Source: Theocolax elegans
Taxonomy: Eukaryota > Arthropoda > Insecta > Hymenoptera > Cerocephalidae
Length of the DNA stretch: 64,000 nucleotides
Direction: 5' to 3'
Assembly (NCBI GenBank): GCA_026168455.1
Contig: CM047429.1
Location: 53,389,027-53,453,026 of the forward strand
Shown: piece after piece, positions 54,422 to 64,000 of the stretch
Layout: every line of letters begins with the position of its first letter
Numbering within the stretch: the first letter of the stretch is position 1
Notes under the pieces: model-generated
The model's database searches: none
What the model was told of the DNA's origin: nothing
What the model saw: the letters and a program-made list of their open reading frames with translations, nothing else
Position numbers and translations under genes: made by a program

Positions 54422-55668
54422 CCCGAAGTGGATGGTTCCCCCATTAGTAGGTAGATACAAAAATAAACAAAAAAATCAACCGGGCATTTCCACGAGTCGA
54501 GAACGCTGATGTTCAACACTCGTAGAAGTCTTAATCGCGTAGTTTCGAACTACGTGCATAGTCTTCAAATATGTGTTCAAGCGTACAATTATAAGGTCGC
54601 TCTTAAACCAAGTATTAAGTATTAAGAAGCAGTATTTAGTTTTTCTTTCCGATCGAGATCGATCAAAATTATTTTTCGTAGATACTAAAAAATCGCGAAA
54701 AAGTGGTGGTTAAATTACATTGAGTTCCTTTTTAACAAGGCTAGAACGTTGCCAAACAATAGATATATCAACATATAAGCGAAACTGTGATATTTACATA
54801 ATATGCTATAATTCGTTAATTTTCATTATAGAGACAAAGTTTTGCAATTCGAAGTTTATTTGATTTTAGTCGTCTTTTACAAGGCTTTATTGCATTTACG
54901 TCGTGGTAAGAAAAATTCGCGACTGATCAAAAGGAAGAGAGGGAAAACGCATTAAAAATTACGAATGTTATAAAAAAAAAGATACAACGTGCAGAGGGCA
55001 TTACAAGATTCCATTGTTTCGAGTGCCATTATTCGAGAAGATTTCTCGTTTTTCGCCGGCGACTGCCCGTCTCCTCGTTATTATTGGACTACGGAATAAT
55101 CTCTATTTCATCCGTCTACACAATTCGTTTTATCGCTCCTTTATTTCGTAGTCACGCGAATATTTTCTATCTCCGCTCACTCGCACAGCTATACTGCCCT
55201 CACGGAACGAAATCCTTTCACACCGACATGTCGAGCGAATATATGTATGTCCACCATGAACCTGCATATACAGCGCATCTATCCGCGGGCCGAGTTTTAT
55301 CTCGAGTTCTTTCTATCTTTTTTAACTCTTTCCGGACGGCCTTTTCTATCTCTACCTCCAACCTCTGCTCCACCCTCAACCTCACTCATCACCTCTCCAC
55401 GTTTCTTCGTCACTCTCGTTGCATTTTCCGGCAGCAATAACTTGATCCGTACACGCTAATAAATCCGATTCTCGCAACGATCTTGAAAAATGTAGCTTGC
55501 AAGGCGGTTCCATTGCGCGCGCGGCCCTTGCCTCCTGTCATTTACAGGTGGCACGTTATTCGCGTTATTTTTTATCTCTTTCTATCTCTCTCTTTTTCTA
55601 TCATTCTCTCTCTCTCTTTATCTCTCTCTCTTTATCTCTTTCTCTTTCTCTCTCTCTATATATCTCTA

Positions 55669-55731
55669 ACTCTGACTCTGACTCTGACTCTGACTCTGAC
55701 TCGTACTCTAACTCTAACTCTAACTCTAACT
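55669..55731. repeat. Hexamer repeat (CTGACT)n changing to (CTAACT)n after a CT tract
   Basis: About five to six tandem CTGACT units are followed by about four CTAACT units, directly after a long CT-rich stretch (about 55565-55668). The units differ by one base, so this is one hexamer family with an internal variant switch. It is not the insect TTAGG telomere repeat. Confidence 0.85.
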
Positions 55732-56973
55732 TAAATTATATTTTTATCTTCGTCACTTTCTTTTCACTGTCCTTCTCTAACCATCTTTCTCTCTATTTTT
55801 CTTTTTCTGTCTCTGTTATACGAAATACCGTCCACGACTCAGTGCGCGCACATATGACGATCGATCGATTTCTCCCGTGTTTTGTGTTCGACCAATTGAA
55901 ACATCGCTGATTCCGATTAAATTGCTCGACGCGGCCGCGTTTTCATAACGACAAATTCGAAAATCATCAATCATGTCTCTGTTTGCAATCCTCCGGTGAA
56001 CGTAGAAAAAAATAACTTAACAAAATACCGTACCCGATATATGCGCTTCTTTTCTCTTTTTTTGTAGTTAACATATAAAATCATACTTTATTTTGCAATT
56101 CAAAGTATTTATTAACAAAGGTATAGATAAGCAAGGCAATATATTTACATTGCGTTTATTAAACACTGATTTGGCTTTAATGTATCGCGAAGGCTTTTGG
56201 TTTTATTTTTTCTTTTAAAGTTGTAATCGTTTACCTACCTACAAAGACTGATTTATATATATGTATATGTATGTATATATATATACATTATATATATATA
56301 TATATATTTCTTTTTTAGTGTGATATCTTTTGTAGTTATCTTTTTTATCGGTTTGTTTAACACGTTTATACGTATATCTTAGCTGATATATAGTCGATGG
56401 TCTCGAGTCTCCTGTACAAAACGTATGGCATTGCAATAATTGCAAATACCTAGCTGAGCTAACTAATTATTACTGTTTCACGCTTCTTTATATTTTGACA
56501 TTGTTTTGTCGCAGAATGATGGTTTGACGTAGAACATTGAATTACTATTATTTAGCAATGTGTTACCTTGCGCCAACATGTTGCCTTGTTGCTTTATTTG
56601 TCCAGTTCTTTGGGGGACTGCTTTCACTAAGGTAAACCTTTCTTATATTATTAATATATGTGATGAATACAATGTATTGAAACGCAGTCTTCAAAGAACG
56701 CAACTGTTTTTTAACTCGATATTTATACATTTACATATATATCTATATCTATATATAAATATATATATACACAAAATGATGACCCTTTGAACACGTATGA
56801 CTTAATGTCACTAGACTGTGTACTCGGAAAGAAAACGCAATCCCGAGGATCCTCGTTAAACATCGCAAGTGCTGTCCGCTTTACGTTCATCCCGTTCGAA
56901 TTCATTATTCCTGTTCTAATTTCTTGTAAGAGTTTTAATATCGGTATGATATAATGTGCTTATATTTACATAA

Positions 56974-56981
56974 TTGTATGT
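56974..56981 (+). promoter_or_regulatory. Bruno response element-like octamer
   Basis: TTGTATGT fits the classical Bruno response element consensus UU(G/A)U(A/G)U(G/A)U. It is followed by GTGTTTACATGTA, another UG-rich string. Such octamers occur by chance in AT-rich DNA, so the call depends on this region being transcribed as 3' UTR. Confidence 0.25.
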
Positions 56982-57397
56982 GTGTTTACATGTATCACAG
57001 GTGGTATACAATTAACCTTATATAAATTCGAGCAGGAATCGGCATTCATCTTTGGAAAAGGAGAACATTGTGCTTTTCTTGTCTTTTGGACAATCACCTT
57101 TGATTTTAGTACTGTAGCTATGTTTTCATCGCTATGGCACTATAATAATTCACAAATTTGTATTTAATTATGAAAAATTATTGCTAACGACATCTAACTG
57201 ACATATAGATACTTAAAATAATGGATAATAATGATTAATCACAAGTAACTATTATTACGTGGATCGCTAAAATTTCTCCTTTTCTTTACAAATGGCAAGT
57301 TACAGACGGATATATAAATGTACTAGACTTGCGTATCGCTTTAACGAGGATCTCCGTATGTATTTTATCCAGTGTGGTGGTGACTAACCTGTCCGTG

Positions 57398-57408
57398 TGT
57401 TTGTTTGT
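57398..57408 (+). promoter_or_regulatory. Exact GU-rich element (TGTTTGTTTGT)
   Basis: The 11-mer is identical to the consensus GU-rich element bound by CELF1, UGUUUGUUUGU. It sits in a wider UG-rich stretch (about 57373-57412), about 3 kb after the stop codon. If included in the 3' UTR it would let the protein act on its own mRNA. A 10-of-11 match lies at about 60064-60073. Confidence 0.4.
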
Positions 57409-58459
57409 GTGCCAGCAGGTGGCCTGTGACGTTGTGATCGTGTACACTCTCGACCGGAGTCGCCGTGCCATGTCTGTCTCTCGATCGATCGGTCAGTCAC
57501 GATCCGATCCTTGATCTCTCTTTCTCTCTTCACTCTTGGAATCCATTTATATATCCCTTCTATCTTTTCTGTCTCTTTATCTATAACTCTTTCTCTATTT
57601 GTATCTTCTACCTTCTATTTATATCATACTTTCTTAAATCTAACACACGCATTCTTGGACCAGAAAATATTCAATAGATTACAAAATCACACTACATTCG
57701 CATTCGCTGCACGCACCGAGACAACGCACGACGATGAAGCGGTCTCCCACGTGTGATCGAACCTTGTTGGTCCGTTCGTCGCTCTTCATCACGTACAATG
57801 TGACATTTAGAGAACTGCGCGCGTACACAAGGATGAGCGAAACCATGCGATCTACAACTCGACTTTCCCTTTTATTAAGTTTTCATCCATACACTTTCCT
57901 CTCTGCTTATGTATATTTTCTCCACCTTCTTTCACTTCATAACTCTTTCTTAAAAAACGTCGCAATACACGTATTCGTCCAAGTAATGCGCATCGTCAAG
58001 AATCTAAAGCCAGAAGTATTTCTAGAGACGTAGTACACGCTGTTGCAAGACAAATACAATATTAATGCGTGCAATCGAGAGGGATGATATCAAGATCCAG
58101 AGCTGTTACTGATGATCCATTTGAGACACGAGGACAGCACCGAACAAACAAAAATAACCGAGAGTCAAATTGTATCCAGATCAACACGAACGTCGCACTT
58201 TTATATAAACTCTGTACATATAATAAATGTATATGTATATGTTTGTACGTGCGTATGTATAATGTATAATGGGGGCCGAGATAGTAGTTGGTTGCGTTGC
58301 CAGTGCATCTATAAATATACAGTATGTAAAGGGTATAGAGGAGTTATGCACGCAACCGAGGTAACGTGAGAAGACAATTAAACGCCTCTTAGGCAGCAGA
58401 AGTATTTTTTATCGAATGGAAAAAAGATAACGACGTTTAAATTGTGGTAGTGCCCGCAC

Positions 58460-58526
58460 GTGTGAGTATGTGTGTGCGTGTGTATGTGTATGTGTGTGTG
58501 CGTGTGCGTGTGCGTGCGTGTGCGTT
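58460..58526. repeat. Imperfect (GT)n tract
   Basis: About 67 nt of alternating GT with A and C interruptions, sense-strand GU-rich. It is a candidate multi-site CELF binding region if transcribed, or simply a microsatellite. Confidence 0.85.
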
Positions 58527-61249
58527 TTACGTGTTGCACTCGCCTTTTGAACAGCTTGAAACACGCGCAGGACACTGAACGGTCGTTCGTCTCATGCCAT
58601 CCACGTTGCGATGCCCTGATCAATCCGAGATCGCGTCTACTACTGGAGAAAGGCGTGGACAACAAAAAAAGAGAACAACTAGACAAAAAATATTGGCCGA
58701 ACGATTTTGGACGCGCTCCGACGGTGCAGAGAACACTTTTTTTTAAATACTTTGTAACAAGATTGTAAAATAGCGTGGAACTTGGAAAAAAGTGAAAAAA
58801 TTTTTGCGCAAGTGTTTATAATATGTAAAAGAGAAAAAAAAATTAGCGATACCAGACACATGTACAATGCGGTTTTATCGAACGTGTGACGTTCATGTAT
58901 TTTCTCTCTAATACGGTACTTATTAATTATGTAACGCGCGAGATAGATAAAAGAAGTGAGGCATAGATGTGAGCGCATTCCCAATACGGCTGAACGTAAA
59001 TAATCGTTATTTTGCAATAATTATATAAATTAATTTTGTATAAAAAGATCATACAATTCTTTATTTAGTTTTGATAAACTATATTTCGTCGGTATATACT
59101 TATTTGTTTTTTCTTCTTAGTTTATTAGATATTTTGTCAATTTACTTCCGCGATGTCAGCAACGTCATTTACTTGAGCATGTACAAGAGAGAGAGAGATA
59201 GAGAAACGCGTAAGCGATTACGGAGATAATGAAATCGAAGAACTACACCGGCGACGGGATTAATCTCTCACATTTTGGGCATTTACTTAAACAGTTTTAC
59301 GTAAATCCGCCATGGCATTCATTAATGTTCTTAAAAATTCAGTGCCACTGACGTTTATTTACCTCATTTATACTTATTTGTTAACAGAATCGAGTATGTC
59401 GTATGGTAAACTTTGTTTATTATATATAAATATATATTATTTTCTCAAATTACTTTTTCTACAGTCCCTTTGTCGTTGTGAAGCATTATGAATAATGTAA
59501 ACATTTTCACGTTTTAATGTTAAAAATTGAATTGAAATAGGTGTAAGCATGTATGTCTAAGTTCTTTTAAGTAAGAGAAAAGTTATAGGATTCATACATG
59601 TTTATTACGTCAGTAAGCGTCAAGAAATTTATCGTACTTAAATTTTGACTTTGTTTTTATCGTCAGGTATATATGCATATATAATTTTTCCCTGTGCAAA
59701 GTAAACTAGTTAAAAATAGTGGCGAACTATGATTGAGACTAACGAGTTCTTCTGTGCGGTACAAAATGTATATTTCGAGGGAAATACCAAAGACGTGTCT
59801 TAATTAATTAATCAATGTACTTATGCAAAATGAAAACCACTTAATCGCTTAATTTAAGAAATTTGATTTACACAAGAGCACATTTCTTAGCCTAGTCATT
59901 AAATAGCTACCGTATTCGCGAAATATTATACCGTATTATATGTTCTTTTTTCGTCGTCGTTATAATTTCCAAGTAACAATTGTATCTCCTTTCTGTAAGA
60001 TCATATACCTTATAACTTCTCTCTCTTAATCGTAGTCACGCGTACGCACGTCTTTACTAAACAGTTTGTTTGTGATTCACCTAATACCACTTTATAATAT
60101 CTTAATTAAAGAAAATTTGTGGTAACTAATGAACATTGTTATTATCATCGTCGACTGTGCGAGTGTCACGTTGCTGTTACTATTGTTATTAGTCAATATG
60201 ATTATTATTATTATACTGTTACATTTGCTTTGCTAGATATTACAAACAACCACGAATCGTTGCGATTCCTCATTTTTTTTATTAATTACCATTGAATTAT
60301 CGGCGTTGCTCAGGAAAATATTTTCTCGCAAGACATTTTATTTCTTGTTTATTGTATTTTTCTTTTAAGCGAAGAAACGAAAGATTATTTTTATCGACCG
60401 GGCCAGTTGAATTTCCTGGACAACGTGTAAAATGTAAGATGGTCGAATTAACGATTAGATTAAAAGAAAAGACGAGTGAAAACAATCGCAAATGTTATAA
60501 CTAGCTGAAAGCAAATTGAAAATATGTACTTATGTCGAGTATTCTTGGTCATACCAAGAAAGTCATAGCTATACTTATATAGCAAAATTAAGATTTCGTG
60601 ATGAAACGTTTAATGCGTCTTTATGTACGTTTTACCAAAGTAAAGTACGTTATAATTTTATGCGGTTTTACGATTACACCGCCATCAATCAAGCTTTTTG
60701 CTTAATTTGATTTAGGTATAAGTCTTATAAAAAGGAACAGCGATAGATTGTGTGTTGCCTCGCAAAGAATCTTGTTTACATGCCAAATACAAAGTTAATC
60801 GAATAACAATTGTTTAAAGGAAAAGAAAAAAAAACGGTACAATTTATATAAGCTAACGTGACTATTTCCATGTTTATAAAATGATATAATCAATTATTTT
60901 TTATATCCTTGGCAAGACACGTACCGATCAAGATTTTTTTGCGATGCCACATTTTTCTCGTACTACCGTAAGTACGATCTCCATTATAGCTTGTATTAAA
61001 TTTTGTTAGTGCAGTCACTTACTGTTGCGACAATTATAATTTCTCTTTATTTTTTTTTTCGTTCTGTGACTAGCTTATTATCTACGTTTATTATAATTAC
61101 TGTTAGTCTCCTAAACTATTAGTTTATACGTCAGTCACAATTACTTAAAATTAGTTGTGTGAAATCTGGTCTCACCGTAGTCGTCGTATGACTAAAGTTG
61201 TCCATATTTTTTTGTTTCCTTTATCATCAAGTGTTTTTATTTTATTTGT

Positions 61250-61290
61250 TCATTATTATTATTATTATTATTAATATTATTATTAATATT
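61250..61290. repeat. (ATT)n trinucleotide repeat
   Basis: An imperfect ATT repeat with AAT interruptions. No function is evident. Confidence 0.85.
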
Positions 61291-63495
61291 CATATTATAT
61301 TTTGTTCGACGCTTCGGTGCTCTCCCGACACTTTGTGATTTGTCAAAAGGTTTTGAGTCAAATCTGCAAGACCGATTAGAGTTGATATATAAGTTGACAA
61401 GTCGCATTACGTGTCGTACGTGCAATGACCGATTCTTTGGTACTGTAAAAGAATAAAACATTTGGAATATTATACGCGTTATGTACACTGGAGCCTATAA
61501 ATTATTTCCTCTCCTCCCCCCGGCCACGATAGACGTGTAAATACACGTGTGCATATATTTATAATCTATGTATGCAAAATTCACAGCGAATCGTTTTGTT
61601 TAAACGAAAATAAAAAGAAATAACGTAACCTTGCGATAGCTATTTTTGTAAAATAATATTTACATGAATGATGATGTCCCTTCGTCATATCTTGCGCTGT
61701 GTCTGGACTCTATATTTGTACGTGTACGTGTGCGTGTTTGCATTATTGTAAGAACACAGAAGAAAAATTTCTTCATTACGTTCAATCGTTAGCCGGGAAA
61801 AGAAAAGTTCTTTTTTTTCTTTCCTTTTTTTTTTGTTTCAAGAACGATAAACGACTTGACATGTCAACATAATATATTTATTTTTTGTTTAACATTTAAA
61901 AAGAAAACACATAGAATTATGCTATGTTTGTGATTATTCAACCACCGCTGCTCCTTTCCTACACTTCCTAAGCTTTGTTCGTGCAAACTTCATTTCTGCA
62001 AGTACAATTTTTATTTTACTTTTTCGCCTATGAAATATTTTAATTATATTCAATTTATTTAAGCATACAGGTTAAAAGTATTTCGTTTTCGGTTTATATG
62101 TATGGAATAAAATATACAGTTATGACGATTTTTAAATTATAACAATTTCTGAATTATTAAGATGAGTATTTCGCGTGTACTGATAATTAGTAAAAATACA
62201 TATGGCCATTTGATGATTCGTTTATACTTCGTGATTAAAAATCTTTGTTTTTATTAAAAAATATAAACAAATAACTATTTGCATTGTCGAAGCAATTGTT
62301 TTATAATTGTTCAATTAAAAATTAAGAGAAGCGTTTCGTTGCATTATATTGGACGTACTAGTTGCACAATTAAATAATACATTTTTTCATTATTAAAATT
62401 TTTTCTATCACTAGAAAAATTGCAGTGAGACACATGATTAAGTGATATACTCGAAAGAAAGTCGCGAATTCATCACGCTTTCTGATGAAAAGGAAGCTTT
62501 GTAAAAATGGATAAAAAGAAAATAAGTCTTGTAAGATATGTACGTAATTAGAGTATTGTAGCAAAATTATTCTTGATGAAAACGAAACAATTAATGAGTA
62601 TTGATCAAATGCTTTAAATGGTATTAATTGAAATTGGTATAATTGAATGTTCGATTGAAAAAAAAAAAATTTGTTAAGTATTCGCGAGCTTTCTTTCAAT
62701 CACAGAGATTTGGTACTATTAACGATTTCTAGCATACTGTAAACTGTACCACGATTAGGAGTTACGGTGTCTAAATAGTAACAGTTTTAGATTTTATACA
62801 TATAAATATGAGGTGTGAGAGAGTTTAGACGTGTGATTTCAGGAAACGTATGACTGAGTGCATCGTGCCGTAGTTAGTTTGGCAAGTTAATAAATCGTAT
62901 TCGACAAGTTAATATAAATCGTATAATCGTATAATAAAACGTATTTTGGAAATAATTCGTTATTATTTCATTTAACCCTGTATTGTGAAAAACATTTTTG
63001 TATATTATTTTCAGATTTTCAGAATCGTTGAATTATTACAAGGTAATTTTGTTTCAAATTTATAAAATAATTTATTAGTACCTAAAACTGCAAGATATTA
63101 ACTACAGAATACAACACTGGTATATTTTCCATTGTATTATCTTGTATAGTACATATAATGTTATTATACCATATAAATATTTTCAATAATTATTAATGCA
63201 CTTGAATATTATCAATTTATTTGTGAAGCTTCTTCTTATATAGCTGCAATAAATTATAATAATGTAAAAACAGCTAAATTTTTAATAATTAGAAGTACCA
63301 AATTTAAAATTAAAACTAAATTAAAAAAGTTGTTATTGTAAATTTTTTGTAGTTTAAAGATATATATGGTTATAGGTAAAGTAGAAAACTTAATTCTAAG
63401 ATTTCAATTTATACAATGTTTCTAGTTAGTAGTAATAAAAGTACTTAGTTATAAAGTAAATAAAAATGAACTAGTATTCATTATCATTTAAATAA

Positions 63496-63501
63496 TTTAT
63501 T
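63496..63501 (-). promoter_or_regulatory. Candidate polyadenylation signal of the convergent gene
   Basis: AATAAA on the minus strand, about 375 nt downstream of the stop codon of the minus-strand terminal exon at 63876-63948. It is plausible as the end of that gene's 3' UTR, which would occupy about 63480-63875. Confidence 0.4.
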
Positions 63502-63875
63502 TTGCATAGTTGCATTAAATACATGGCTTATACATTGAATGAAACAATGATTGATAAAGCCCAAAATTAAAAATGACAAGAGACAGGTAGCAAATTAAAA
63601 TTGGGATTTATAGTTTTATATTTTAAACTATAAAATACCATGGCAATTATAATGACTTCACCTTGATATCCCAATTTTTATAGACTTTAAGAGTTGCATT
63701 GGCATCAAGACATACATGATATTTCATCATGGAGATCAAGTTCCACTTTGATAATTGAAAACAAAAAAATTATGACTGGATACAAAGTGGTAAGTTTCGG
63801 TGTGTAGATGGAAATGCAAACATTTCTTAAGGAGGGTTTTTGAGGTAAATGTTCAGTATATACTGTTATTTGATG

Positions 63876-63948
63876 CTACCTTCGTCTTTCACCTTTTTGA
63901 GTTTTGCGCTTTTCTTTCTTTTCTTCTTTCAGTTGCTTCTGCTTTTCT
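63876..63948 (-). CDS. C-terminal coding exon of a convergent, unrecognised gene
   Basis: Read on the minus strand, a good acceptor (TTTGTAG) is followed by an open frame encoding EKQKQLKEEKKEKRKTQKG, then ERRR and TAG (63876-63878). The intron side has an in-frame stop a few codons upstream, which supports the splice boundary. The extremely Lys/Glu/Arg-rich tail is typical of nucleolar or ribosome-biogenesis and other nucleic-acid-binding proteins, but it is too short to name. The rest of the gene lies beyond the right edge. It is transcribed toward the CELF/Bruno gene. Confidence 0.6.
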
Positions 63949-64000
63949 CTACAAATGATATATCAAATTAACATAAATAAACAACATAAAACAATTTGTA

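Larger units (their letters stand above)
54422..62950 (+). other. Presumed long 3' UTR and/or intergenic region
   Basis: No coding sequence was recognised in this 8.5 kb. AATAAA hexamers occur at 54462-54467 (41 nt after the stop), 61452-61457 and elsewhere, so the transcript end is unknown. Long 3' UTRs are common in this family. CpG-rich, pyrimidine-rich sequence lies at 55020-55900, and GU-rich motifs are listed separately. Short open frames such as 55497-55910 and 58378-58768 arise from CT or GT repeats. Confidence 0.5.

Noticed and set aside
54462..54467. AATAAA as the main polyadenylation site of the CELF/Bruno mRNA
   Set aside because: It is only 41 nt after the stop in an A-rich run with no clear downstream GU/U element; it may be used, but the sequence alone does not support it as the main site.
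55669..55731. Telomere-like interstitial repeat
   Set aside because: The unit is CTGACT/CTAACT, not the insect TTAGG/CCTAA pentamer.

Overview
The window comes from an animal genome, most likely an insect. The AT-rich introns broken by CpG-rich patches, the R1-type non-LTR retroelement remnant and the Bruno-type gene fit Hymenoptera, but that order is an inference and no species can be named. Coding density is very low and no prokaryotic features are present.

One gene dominates: a plus-strand CELF/Bruno RNA-binding protein gene running from an initiator ATG at 5566 to a stop at 54421. I resolve ten coding exons: 5566-5686, 39682-39884, 45577-45708, 46720-46994, 49175-49267, 49822-49851, 50307-50336, 52107-52229, 53568-53804 and 54294-54421. 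All junctions are GT-AG and phase-compatible. They encode one RRM matching CELF RRM2, a low-complexity Q/A/S/T/L-rich linker and a C-terminal RRM3. If one apparent surplus base in the fourth exon is discounted, the coding total is 1371 nt (456 codons plus stop). No RRM1 exon is visible. The first exon, behind a CpG-rich leader, splices in phase straight to the RRM2 exon, so the window seems to hold an alternative promoter and isoform without RRM1, with RRM1 perhaps upstream of the window. Remembered family sequences suggest arrest/bruno-1 as the closest paralogue; this is not proven.

Region by region: 1-4860 is non-coding flank with GC-rich patches. 4860-5565 is the presumed promoter and 5' UTR. 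5687-39681 is a 34-kb intron containing most of the structural novelty. It holds a 1.3-kb tandem duplication (18402-21069), a three-copy duplicated segment (22045-31143) interrupted by a 1.2-kb pure GA tract, a 1.86-kb inverted-repeat element carrying tRNA-like modules, and two small TA-flanked MITEs sharing a terminal motif. 39682-54421 holds the remaining exons, including two 30-nt microexons, with an R1-type pseudogene antisense in one intron. 54422 to about 62.9 kb is 3' UTR and/or intergenic sequence containing GU-rich motifs that this protein family binds. At the right edge (63876-63948, minus strand) the lysine-rich C-terminal exon of a convergent gene is visible.

The most interesting biology is the predicted two-RRM isoform, the tandem microexons, the UG repeats near a regulated exon and downstream of the gene (possible autoregulation), and the inverted-repeat element with an empty site preserved in a neighbouring duplicate. 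Some duplications differ mainly by homopolymer-length indels and may be assembly artefacts.
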